The notes beneath the pieces are model-generated. The model worked only from the letters and a program-made list of their open reading frames with translations, was not told where the DNA came from and made no database searches. A stretch of 64,000 bases of DNA from Coprousia sp963931435 (GTDB lineage: Bacteria > Actinomycetota > Coriobacteriia > Coriobacteriales > Coriobacteriaceae): assembly GCA_963931435.1 (NCBI GenBank), contig OZ007012.1, positions 744,001 through 808,000 of the forward strand, in the 5' to 3' direction. The translations under genes and the position numbers were made by a program. Below are positions 27,146 through 35,120 of this stretch, in pieces. Each line of letters opens with the position of its first letter. Position 1 is the first letter of the stretch.

Positions 27146-27166
27146 GCGTCAAAAGGCTTTGACATG
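27146..27166. repeat. 21-base exact repeat, copy 1
   Basis: Contains the palindrome GTCAAAAGGCTTTGAC (arms GTCAAA/TTTGAC). The identical 21 bases recur at 51644-51664. Each copy lies a few hundred bases from one of two LUD-protein paralogues. Confidence 0.8.
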
Positions 27167-27176
27167 CTTCCGCGAC

Positions 27177-27596
27177 GTGTGTCGCATCCTTCTTGATGCC
27201 GTATGCTCGCAGCGCCCCCAGTCACGGGAGGCCGCGAGCGCGCTTGCGCTCTGCAACGGTGGCGGTGATAAGGGGTTCGTTACTGCCGGTTCGCTTAAGG
27301 ACGCCTATTACGTTCTCGAACGGCAGTATTCCGAGCCCGTCGCGCGCGATGCGGTGCGGCATCTGATGGATCTGCTCATCATCGCGTCGCTCGGTGGCGA
27401 GGAGTGCGCTCTCGCGCTCGCTTCGAACGAGGCCGATTTCGAGGACGGGTTGGTACGCGCTTGCGCTGAGCTCAATGATATCGACCTCATCCTCGCGCGC
27501 GATGCGGGCGCGTATCGAAACGCCATGATACGCGCCGTGGACTGCGCAACCTATCTCGCCATGAGCGAGACGGCTCCCGCCGGTTCGGCTGCCTAG
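27177..27596 (+). pseudogene. PIN-domain-like protein, probably N-terminally damaged
   Basis: The frame reads RILLDAVCSQRPQSREAASAL, then GYVTA-type GFVTAGSLKDAYYVLERQY, DFEDGLVRACAELNDIDLILARD. This order (first Asp, DxED, final D of LILARD) is that of VapC-like PIN nucleases. PIN proteins normally open with LLDTNVxLDxL; here LLD runs straight into AVCSQRP, as if a few codons between two LLD copies were lost. Start is unclear (GTG 27177 has no ribosome site) and no antitoxin gene is adjacent. Convergent with the LUD gene, overlapping it by four bases. Could still be a living gene with a weak start. Confidence 0.5.
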
Positions 27597-28243
27597 TATC
27601 CTAGCTCCTCGCCGATGAGGACCACCCTGATGCGCCCGGTGTGGCGGCTGTGGCGCGTCACCACGATGTTGCAGCACATGCATTGGGGCGCATGGCATTC
27701 CCGGCAGACGCCGTCGAGCTCGCAGGGGGTCTGGGTGTGCAGCCGCTCGGCGTTGAGTGGGCAGACCGTGGTGCGGATGCGCTTGATGCCCGCCTCCACA
27801 TCGGCCACGATCTTGTTCATGCCGCAGAGCACCACCACGTGCGCGGGGCCATGCAGCAGCAGCGCGCAGCGATCGGAGTTGCCGTCGATGTTCACGAGCT
27901 CGCCGCCGAGGGTGAGGGCGTTGGCGCTCATGAAGAACCAGTCGGCCGAGGCGCGGTCGCGCCACATCGCGCGCTGCTCCTCCGGGGTGGTCGCGGTGCC
28001 GCGGTCGAGCATGCGGTAGGTGCCGGCCGCGTCGAGCGCCGCCTTCATGCCGGTCTCCTTGAAGGTCTCGCTGCCGCCCCAGGTGACCGAGTCGCCATCC
28101 TTCATCCAAGAGCGCACGAGCCCGACGGCATCGGTGCTCGAGGGCTCCCAGTAGCCCTCGATGTTGTGGCGGCCGAGGTGCTTGATGACCTCGCTTGCGG
28201 TCTTTTCCCATGAGGCGGTGACGGTTTCGGTGCGGCGTGCCAT
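27593..28243 (-). CDS. LUD-domain (LutC/YkgG-like) protein, copy 1
   Basis: 216 residues. VTWGGSETFKETGM and WFFMSANALTLGGELVNIDGN are typical of the LUD (lactate utilisation) domain family; the C-terminal third has a Cys-rich segment CRECHAPQCMCCN that may bind metal. No lutA or lutB partner is nearby. A very similar paralogue of the same length lies at 51970-52620, with the same final residues RIRVVLIGEELGY. Start ATG has GGAAGGAG-type signal upstream. Exact reaction unknown. Confidence 0.85.
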   Translation of the reverse strand: MARRTETVTASWEKTASEVIKHLGRHNIEGYWEPSSTDAVGLVRSWMKDGDSVTWGGSETFKETGMKAALDAAGTYRMLDRGTATTPEEQRAMWRDRASADWFFMSANALTLGGELVNIDGNSDRCALLLHGPAHVVVLCGMNKIVADVEAGIKRIRTTVCPLNAERLHTQTPCELDGVCRECHAPQCMCCNIVVTRHSRHTGRIRVVLIGEELGY

Positions 28244-28488
28244 GGCGGCTCCTTCCTGTCAGCGGTGCGCGATGGCTCTATGGTAGCGCGCCCGGAGGCG
28301 CCGGCGCAGAGGGGCTTGCGGCCTTGCTCCTCTCGCTGTGTCCCGCACGCGCGTTTTTCCTGCGGTGAAGGGCGTTTCGCTTCGCCGCGCGCCGAGGGCT
28401 GGGCGATAATGGGGCGGACGCGCGGAGACGCAGCGCGTGCGGGCGCTCGTCGGCTCCCGCCCCCGCAAGCAAGACGCAAGGAACGCCC

Positions 28489-29628
28489 ATGGACCAGACG
28501 CTCTTCCGTTACGACATCGTTGCCGAGGACCCCAAGACGCACGCCCGCGCCGGCGTGCTGCACACGCCGCATGGCGACATCGAGACGCCCATCTTCATGC
28601 CGGTGGGCACGCGCGCCACGGTCAAGGGCATCCCGTGGGAGACGGTCAAGGACCTGGGCGCGCAGATCGTGCTCTCCAACACCTACCACCTGGCCATGCG
28701 TCCCGGCGCCGACCTCGTGGCCGAGATGGGCGGCCTGCATAAGTTCATGAACTGGCACGGCCCCATCCTCACTGATTCCGGCGGCTTCCAGGTGTTCAGT
28801 CACTCCGACGCCGTCAAGCTCACCAACGAGGGCGTGCGCTTCATCGCCACCGACTACGACGGTTCCCACATGTTCTGGACGCCCGAGGACAACATGGCCA
28901 TCGCGCAGAAGCTGGGGAGCGACATCTGCATGCAGCTCGACCAGTGCATCGGCTACCCCGTCGAGCGCCGCGACGTGGAGAAGTCGACCGATCTCTCCAG
29001 CCGCTGGGCCGAGCGCTGCTACAAGGCGCACACCCGGCCCGACCAGGCGCTCTTCGGCATCGTGCAGGGCGGCATGCACATGGACCTGCGCTTGAAGAGC
29101 CTCCAGCGCTTGGAGGAGATGGGCGACTTCCCGGGATACGGCATCGGCGGGTACTCGGTGGGGGAGAGCCACGAGGTCATGTTCGAGACGCTCGAGCCGC
29201 TCGCCGCGGAGTACATGCCGCGCACCAAGCCTCGCTACCTCATGGGTGTGGGCAACCCCACCACGCTCGTGCGTGGCGTGGCCTGCGGCATCGACATGTT
29301 CGACTGCGTGCTGCCCACGCGCACGGGGCGCATGGGCACGGCGTTCTCGAGCGAGGGGCGCCTGAACTTCCGCAACGCCAAGTTTGCGCGCGACCCGCGC
29401 CCCATCGACGAGAAGTGCACCTGCCCGGTCTGCACGGGCGGCTACAGCCGCGCGCACATCCGCCACATGGTGACGGTCAAGGAGATGCTCGGCGGCATCC
29501 TGCTCTCGATGCACAACATCTACTACCTGCTCGACCTCATGCGCCGCGCCCGCCAGGCCATCATCGAGGGGCGCTACGCGGAGTTCGTGGCGGACTGGAT
29601 GGACTCCCCGGCGGCTGCCGACTACTAG
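28489..29628 (+). CDS. tgt: tRNA-guanine transglycosylase
   Basis: Exchanges guanine 34 of GUN-anticodon tRNAs for preQ1 (or queuine). 379 residues. LSNTYHLAMRPG, LTDSGGFQVFS (catalytic Asp), GIVQGGMHMDLR, GGYSVGE, the nucleophile Asp in MFDCVLPTRTGRMG, and the zinc site CTCPVCTGGYSRAHIRH are all present. First of three queuosine steps encoded here. GATAAT at 28405-28410 is a likely -10 box. Confidence 0.97.
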   Translation: MDQTLFRYDIVAEDPKTHARAGVLHTPHGDIETPIFMPVGTRATVKGIPWETVKDLGAQIVLSNTYHLAMRPGADLVAEMGGLHKFMNWHGPILTDSGGFQVFSHSDAVKLTNEGVRFIATDYDGSHMFWTPEDNMAIAQKLGSDICMQLDQCIGYPVERRDVEKSTDLSSRWAERCYKAHTRPDQALFGIVQGGMHMDLRLKSLQRLEEMGDFPGYGIGGYSVGESHEVMFETLEPLAAEYMPRTKPRYLMGVGNPTTLVRGVACGIDMFDCVLPTRTGRMGTAFSSEGRLNFRNAKFARDPRPIDEKCTCPVCTGGYSRAHIRHMVTVKEMLGGILLSMHNIYYLLDLMRRARQAIIEGRYAEFVADWMDSPAAADY

Positions 29629-29712
29629 GCGCTGCCGGGCGACCGGTTGCGGAGGCGGGGTCGCGGCGCTGCCCGCCGCGCTTGCTAGGCGATGGAGCGC
29701 GCGGCCTGCCGG

Positions 29713-30750
29713 TCACGTTCGCACGGTGTGCCGTTCCCAGGTGTAGGGGATGGTTGCGACGAGCAGCAGGAGGGCCGGGGCGATGAGGGCCTCCGCTCCG
29801 ACGGCGCCCCGCATGATGCCGACGAGCGCGCCGAGTGCGTACAGGGCCGCCGCGATCACGAGCCAGAGGGTCCAGAACCAGCGCCCGACGAAGCGCAGGA
29901 GCCGGTCGCCGATGCCGCCGGATCGCTCCGAGGCGAGGCTCGCGAAGTCGATTATCTGGCGGACGGTGGAAAGCCCTTCGCGGCGGGCGATGCGCCCTAT
30001 CCACAGGCCGCCCACCAGGAGCGCGCCCAGGCGGAAGGCGGCGAACGCGCCGCTGTCGGACGTCCCGGAGGTGCTGAGGGAGATGCCGTCGAAGAGCATC
30101 GAGGCGAACTGCAGCGCCAGCACGATGCCGGCTACGGAGACGAGTTCGCGCCGTGCGGCCAGCGCGCGCCTGCTCAGATCGGTGCCCTCGGTGCCGAGGA
30201 GCGCGTCGGCCGTGGTGCCGCAGGCCGCAGCGATGCGCCCGAGCGCGAGAGCGTCGGGGATGGTCCGCGCGCACTCCCAGTTCGAGACGGTCTGACGGGT
30301 CACATCGAGGCGTCGGGCGAACGCCTCCTGGCTGAGGCCCAGCGCGTGGCGGTGCTCCTGGATGCGCCGGGCGACCGCTGCGGAGGCGGGTGCGATGCGA
30401 GCACCGCTCGCCTGCGCGGCGCTGTCCTTCTTCGCCCCGTCGGAAGTCTGCTGTCCTGCTGCCGGATCTTCGCCGGGTGAGGTCGTGGCGGTCTGCGCGC
30501 TGAGCGACCGTTCGACTCGGCTGCGTCTGGATGCGCCGCCATTCGCCGTCGGATCCCCTTTGCACGCGGTGCCCGTGGCGGCTCGCGTGTCGCCTGACCG
30601 CCTGGATGGACTGCGCCCGGATTGGCCGCCGCCTGCTGCCCGGGCGGCGCTGGTTCCGGCGACGGCGTTCGGCTCGGGGCCGGCATGCTCTGCGACATCG
30701 CTCGGGTCGGCGCCGGCGCCCGTCAAGGGGACGTTTCTTCGCGCGTGCAT
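29713..30750 (-). CDS. membrane-anchored XRE-family regulator with disordered N-terminus
   Basis: 345 residues from ATG 30750 (GAGGGAGG seven bases upstream). Residues 1-125 are Ala/Gly/Ser/Arg-rich and unlikely to fold; an XRE helix-turn-helix follows (about 126-182: LGLSQEAFARRLDVTRQTVS, WECARTIPD); then four membrane helices (about 200-340). A DNA-binding domain joined directly to a membrane domain suggests a sensor-regulator. A second protein of the same HTH-membrane design lies at 50880-51575. Confidence 0.8.
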   Translation of the reverse strand: MHARRNVPLTGAGADPSDVAEHAGPEPNAVAGTSAARAAGGGQSGRSPSRRSGDTRAATGTACKGDPTANGGASRRSRVERSLSAQTATTSPGEDPAAGQQTSDGAKKDSAAQASGARIAPASAAVARRIQEHRHALGLSQEAFARRLDVTRQTVSNWECARTIPDALALGRIAAACGTTADALLGTEGTDLSRRALAARRELVSVAGIVLALQFASMLFDGISLSTSGTSDSGAFAAFRLGALLVGGLWIGRIARREGLSTVRQIIDFASLASERSGGIGDRLLRFVGRWFWTLWLVIAAALYALGALVGIMRGAVGAEALIAPALLLLVATIPYTWERHTVRT

Positions 30751-30939
30751 CGGTGGCCTCCCTCGTCTCTCGATGTGGTCCGTCTCGCTGCTTTCAGCAT
30801 ACCCGCAGCACCTTCGCATCCTCTGCAAAACATCTTTGACAGCGCGCTTACCGATGGCTGGCGCGAGGCGGGTACCATGGGGTTATGGATGAGAGCGATC
30901 AAGCGCTGCGTGCGAGCAGCTTGCAGGAGGGAAATGACG

Positions 30940-31914
30940 ATGTCGAGGAGCGGCGAGGCCGAGTGGAGCTTGCAGGGCGAGCGGGGGCCGCAGGGTGAAC
31001 CAAGGCAGTTGAATGAGGGGCATGGCCTGCGCACTGCGGGGGCGCCTGAGTCTCGTGAAGCTGATGGATTGCACGCGGGAGACGCAACGGCCTGCTGTGG
31101 ATGCGATGAGTCGTATAGCGGGAACGCACCGGAGCCCGATGAGGCTGCGGAGCCAGAGGACGGCGCGAGCTCTGCCGGGGAGCGCACCTACTACCGCGGG
31201 CCGGTGATGATGCGCGGGCGGATGATCCCCACCGACAACACCTACGCCAATCTGCTCGCGCCCGAGGGCTCCACCGACTGGCTGCACATGGATCCCTGGC
31301 GCGTGCTGCGCATCCAGGCGGAGTTCGTGGACGGATTCGGCGCGCTCGCCGAGGTGGGTCCGGCCGTGGTGATCTTCGGGTCGGCGCGCACCAAGCGCAC
31401 CAACCCGATGTACGCGGCTGCGCGCGAGGCGGGCCGACTGATCGCCGAGCGCGGCATCGCCACCATCACGGGCGGCGGCCCCGGCATCATGGAGGCGGCC
31501 AACCGCGGGGCCGACGAACGGGGCGGCACCTCGATAGGCCTCGGCATCGAGCTGCCGCACGAGCAGGAGCTCAACCGCTGGGTCAACCTCGGCATGACGT
31601 TCCGGTACTTCTTCGTGCGCAAGACGATGTTCGTCAAGTACTCGGACGGGGCCATCGTCTTTCCGGGTGGTTTCGGTACGCTGGACGAGCTGTTCGAGCT
31701 TCTCACCCTCGTCCAGACGCACAAGGTGGCGCACACGCCGGTGGCGCTCGTGGGCACGGACTACTGGCGCGGCCTCTTTGACTGGATCGACGGGGTGCTG
31801 CGCGCCGAGGGCATGATATCGGAGCTGGACCCGGAGCTCGTCACCATTACCGACGACGTGGCCGAGGCCGTCGCCGTGGCGACGAGCGCCATCCGGCGAA
31901 TTGTCCGGCCATAA
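30940..31914 (+). CDS. LOG family protein (lysine decarboxylase-like, TIGR00730)
   Basis: 324 residues. SGGGPG-type motif GGGPGIMEAANRGA and PGGFGTLDELFE are the LOG signatures; LOG enzymes release ribose 5-phosphate from nucleoside monophosphates such as cytokinin nucleotides, or act on other nucleotides. About 85 extra, probably disordered residues precede the fold (from RTYYRGPVMMRG). ATG 30940 is preferred since AGGAGG is nine bases upstream; ATG 30934 would be too close. Its 3' end lies against the broken minus-strand gene at 31915-32712. Confidence 0.87.
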   Translation: MSRSGEAEWSLQGERGPQGEPRQLNEGHGLRTAGAPESREADGLHAGDATACCGCDESYSGNAPEPDEAAEPEDGASSAGERTYYRGPVMMRGRMIPTDNTYANLLAPEGSTDWLHMDPWRVLRIQAEFVDGFGALAEVGPAVVIFGSARTKRTNPMYAAAREAGRLIAERGIATITGGGPGIMEAANRGADERGGTSIGLGIELPHEQELNRWVNLGMTFRYFFVRKTMFVKYSDGAIVFPGGFGTLDELFELLTLVQTHKVAHTPVALVGTDYWRGLFDWIDGVLRAEGMISELDPELVTITDDVAEAVAVATSAIRRIVRP

Positions 31915-32712
31915 TACAGCATGATCGGCAGAGGGCTGCGGTACATGCGCACGAGCTCGGTGGGCTGCTCGATCCAGGCGTACTCGTAGGTCCATTCCTG
32001 AGCGAACATCGGCTCATCATAGTTCGAGATGTAGGCAAGCATCTTCGAGCTCGCGAGGTTGCCGTGCTCGTCGTAGGTGTAGTCGATATCGAAGACCGTG
32101 CTGGAAAAGCTCACCGTTTGCGCAACGATGGCCCCCGCTTCGTTGCGCTGATCCGTGATCGTGACGTCCCCCAAGACGGAGCCCTCCTCATCATATTGGG
32201 TATACCCTTGGAGGATTCCGTGGTCGTAGCGGTACTCCATGTTCAATGTGCCATCGGCTCGGCGCTCTTGGTGTAAGGCGGGTGTGCCATCGGCGTTGTA
32301 AGTCCGGGTAGATGACGTCTTTCCGGATTTCGATTCCACCGTGAAGCCTCCCGAGCCGTCGTACGAGTAGGTTTCGACCTGGTCGTCCGACCAGGTGATC
32401 GTCTGGGGCCGGCCCTCATCGTCATAGGTGATGGCCGCAGACTCCTCGCCGTCCTTCAGGGCGACGGGGTTTCCCATCTCATCGAGGATGTAGCCGACGA
32501 CCTGGTTTTCCTCGACCAGATGGGCGGAGACCGCTGCACCGTTCTCGGAGGCGTTGATATCCATGGTGCAGGCGTAGGTGCTGAAAGGGGAGGACGATCC
32601 CTTTGCCACCAGCTCGGCGTTGTCGTACTGGCTCTGGAGGAGGAACGGCGCGTAGAGGGGGCGAAGGCCCTCGAGGTTGGGAGAGCGGGTTGCCGCAGGT
32701 CGGGCAGAACAT
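31915..32712 (-). pseudogene. broken zinc-ribbon / YD-repeat-like gene
   Basis: On the minus strand a good start (ATG 32712, GGGAG seven bases upstream) gives MFCPTCGNPLSQP, a classic N-terminal zinc ribbon, but this frame does not continue. Another frame carries a long coherent protein from about LEGLRPLYAPFLLQSQYDN through YD-type repeats (TYDDEGRPQTITWSDDQVE, YNADGTPALHQERRADG, YTYDEHGNLASSKM). That frame then runs without a natural end into the antisense of the LOG gene. So the zinc ribbon and body are out of frame, and the 3' end looks cut. Most likely a decayed surface or lipoprotein-type gene. Confidence 0.65.
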
Positions 32713-32948
32713 GGCATGGCTCCCATCGACGGGTTTTCATTCAGGGCTCTCAACTGATAGGGCAGCGCTCGACGCAGACGCGGCGGGTTGCGCAACAGCT
32801 GCGGCGGGGAACGCGCAGGTAACGGTCTCGACCATTCCGCGTCTACCCGAAGCCGCCTTTCAAAATGGTGATAAACTTCGAATAAGTTCGGCCGGATTCT
32901 GAGATCCGCCCTTCGATGCGTCGTCTTTCCAAGGTAAAGGAGCCCCTT

Positions 32949-33977
32949 ATGCCGCAGAACACCTCAAGGCGGTCCAACCCGCGTCGCGATGCGCGCCAGC
33001 GCGCCGCCGAACAGCACACCGCCGAGGTCGAGAAGCGCCTGGCGAAGGATATCGAGCGCTCGCTCGCCGGCGTGCGCCGGGTGGACGGCATGCCCAAGGT
33101 GGCGCGTGTCGCCGAGAAGGCTGACGCCGCGTCCGCAGGGGCTGTTGTGGAGCCTGATATCGTTGACGATGCCGGGGCGGACATCGAGGCCGCGGCATCA
33201 TCGGAGGCGTCGGCGGCGTCCGAGCTGCCGCGCGTCACCGTCGTCGACCAGGACAGCGTTGCGGCGGTGCTGGAGAACGGGCGCGGCTACGCCCAGTTCT
33301 GCGATCTGGCGCTGCTCGATTTCGCGAGCTTCGTGAACCCCGGCGGCGGTTACATCCGCGGCGCCTGGGCGCAGGAGGAGGCGCTCTGCGCGGAGTCCTA
33401 CCTTTTCAACGTGCTCGACAAGCAGCGCGACTGGTACCAGGAGAACCGGCGCCGCAACATCAACTGCGAGCTCTACCGCGAGCGCGCGCTCGTGGTGCCG
33501 GCGGTGCGGTTCGAACGCGGCAAGATGCACGCCTATGCCGACGTGCTCGTGGTGGCCGCCCCAAACGCGCGCCGCGCCCGCGAGGAGTACCACGTCAAGG
33601 ACGGCGCCATCGAGGCGGCTATGCGCGAGCGCATCCGCTTCGTGCTGGCGCTCATCGACGAGTTGGGTCGCGAGAAGGCGGTGCTGGGGGCGTTCGGGTG
33701 CGGCGCCTTCGGCGGCGACGCCGAGCAGGCGGCGCGTCTCTTCCGCGAGGAGCTTGCGAGTGGCGCTTGGGGCGTCAAGCAGGTGGTCTTCGCCATCCCG
33801 CGCACGCGCTACGACGAGAACCTCGCCAAGTTCGAGCATGAGTTCAGCGCGTTCCCCGCGGCACCCGCCGCGACGTACGTCGAGGCGGCGGCGAGGCGTG
33901 CCGCCGAGGTCGCGGCTGCGGAGGCGGCGTCCGCCGACGACGAGGACGAGGACGACGACTGGCACAAGTACCTGTAG
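32949..33977 (+). CDS. TIGR02452 family protein (microbial PARG-like macrodomain)
   Basis: 342 residues from ATG 32949 (AAAGGAG eight bases upstream). Residues about 1-90 are charged; the catalytic macrodomain carries FASFVNPGGGYIRGAWAQEEAL, the GGG...QEE signature of bacterial-type poly(ADP-ribose) glycohydrolase, and later VLGAFGCGAFGGDAEQ. Family members remove ADP-ribose from proteins or hydrolyse related bonds. The C-terminus is acidic (DDEDEDDD). No ADP-ribosyltransferase gene is visible nearby. Confidence 0.88.
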   Translation: MPQNTSRRSNPRRDARQRAAEQHTAEVEKRLAKDIERSLAGVRRVDGMPKVARVAEKADAASAGAVVEPDIVDDAGADIEAAASSEASAASELPRVTVVDQDSVAAVLENGRGYAQFCDLALLDFASFVNPGGGYIRGAWAQEEALCAESYLFNVLDKQRDWYQENRRRNINCELYRERALVVPAVRFERGKMHAYADVLVVAAPNARRAREEYHVKDGAIEAAMRERIRFVLALIDELGREKAVLGAFGCGAFGGDAEQAARLFREELASGAWGVKQVVFAIPRTRYDENLAKFEHEFSAFPAAPAATYVEAAARRAAEVAAAEAASADDEDEDDDWHKYL

Positions 33978-34044
33978 AAGTAAGCGGCGCGCGAACCGAT
34001 GCGAGCGCGGCGTCGTTGCAGCCTAGAAACCCCGCGGATCATGA

Positions 34045-34079
34045 GGACGGCCCCCCTTGCAGGGGGCCGTCCTGGTTTT
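34045..34079 (+). terminator. intrinsic terminator after the PARG-like gene
   Basis: GGACGGCCCCC (34045-34055) and GGGGGCCGTCC (34062-34072), perfect 11-base stem, then TGGTTTT. Confidence 0.8.
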
Positions 34080-34177
34080 CACCACAATCGAGACGGTTCG
34101 TTCCGTCTTAAGCGGCAGCAAAACCGCAGGATCGAGGTGGCGGATACTGAGTCAAAGGCCCTTCAATTGTGGTGAAA
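34077..34177. repeat. structured intergenic element closed by a 12-base stem
   Basis: TTTCACCACAAT (34077-34088) pairs with ATTGTGGTGAAA (34166-34177). Inside are AGACGG...CCGTCT and GCGG...CCGC hairpins, so the whole could fold as a multi-branch RNA or cruciform. Further on are a 16-base perfect palindrome TCGAGGCGCGCCTCGA (34194-34209) and CTCTTGA...TCAAGAG (34235-34262). No coding sequence is seen in 33978-34289. Confidence 0.55.
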
Positions 34178-34289
34178 CCGATACCATGTGGCATCGAGGC
34201 GCGCCTCGACCGTCTCTGGGCCCTAGAAGCGCGTCTCTTGAAGGCCGGTTTCGGCTCAAGAGGTGCTCAAGTCCGTCCGCCGAGTGCGT

Positions 34290-34880
34290 CTACCGCTCGA
34301 TCGGCTTGATGGAGACGCCCTCCACCACGAGCGTGATGCCGATCACGATGAGGTAGGCTGCCAGCATGTAGCTGATCACCAGGCTGGACATGAGCGGCAT
34401 GAACAGGAAGGCGATGCCCAGGATGATGTTGAGCACGCCGGTCGCCGTGCCCATGGACGAGGCCGGGATCTGGTAGTAGCGCATCTGGCGCGCGAAGGAG
34501 ATGCGCTCGATGCCCGTCATGATGAGCAGGAACGCCAGCAGGTACACCGTCGTGCCAGCGAGGATGGAACTCGGCAGCGTGAGCAGCAGCACACCCAGGA
34601 TGGCGTTCAGGATGCCCGTCGCCAGCTGCGTGCCGTTGCGGAAGAACTCCGGCGTCTGCACGTAGGTGGCGATCTGGCCGATGCCGTGGATGACGAGCAC
34701 GGCGGCGATGATCCCCTGGAGCAGGGCGTAGGTGCTCATGGGCGCAGCTATGGTGAGGACGCCCATGAGGGCGAGGACGACGCCCAAGACGATCATGCCC
34801 ACCTTGGCCTTGCGCGAGGTGCGGTTCCACTGCTCTATGTACTCGTTGACGTAGTCGTGATCAGAGTCGTACCACTTCAT
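34290..34880 (-). CDS. DUF308 / HdeD-like membrane protein
   Basis: 196 residues with six membrane helices in three similar pairs, the design of the HdeD/DUF308 family (acid-resistance membrane protein in enterobacteria; function elsewhere unknown). The N-terminal 25 residues (MKWYDSDHDYVNEYIEQWNR) are cytoplasmic. RBS GGGAG precedes ATG. Lies downstream of a terminator that ends the thiD transcript, so it should have its own promoter. Confidence 0.82.
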   Translation of the reverse strand: MKWYDSDHDYVNEYIEQWNRTSRKAKVGMIVLGVVLALMGVLTIAAPMSTYALLQGIIAAVLVIHGIGQIATYVQTPEFFRNGTQLATGILNAILGVLLLTLPSSILAGTTVYLLAFLLIMTGIERISFARQMRYYQIPASSMGTATGVLNIILGIAFLFMPLMSSLVISYMLAAYLIVIGITLVVEGVSIKPIER

Positions 34881-34895
34881 GATGAACTCCCGTCT

Positions 34896-34930
34896 AAAAA
34901 GCTCCCCAGCCTCTGTTCCGGTTGGGGAGC
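34896..34930 (-). terminator. intrinsic terminator after thiD
   Basis: On the minus strand GCTCCCCA (34930-34923) and TGGGGAGC (34908-34901) pair and are followed by TTTTT. About 190 bases beyond the thiD stop and just before the DUF308 start. The stretch 34931-35120 shows nothing else. Confidence 0.75.
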
Positions 34931-35120
34931 ACGTGGTACTGACTATCTACCCGCGGGCGGGCGGCCTAAGCCCGGAACGGCCCGGGAGGCGATTCATAAG
35001 CCGGTTTTAAGTAATGGCCCCGCGCCCTGCCTTTTGCAAGGCGTTGCGCGGGACCGGAGAAAACGGGTCCTACCAGGTAAGTTGACGGTTCGGGCCTGTC
35101 TGACGCATGGGCGCGCCCTC

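Noticed and set aside
26983..27225. Minus-strand frame including MSKPFDA
   Set aside because: The seven codons are shared with 51664-51644 because of the 21-base repeat; the sequences after it are unrelated and no ribosome site is present, so it is listed as a repeat and not as a gene.
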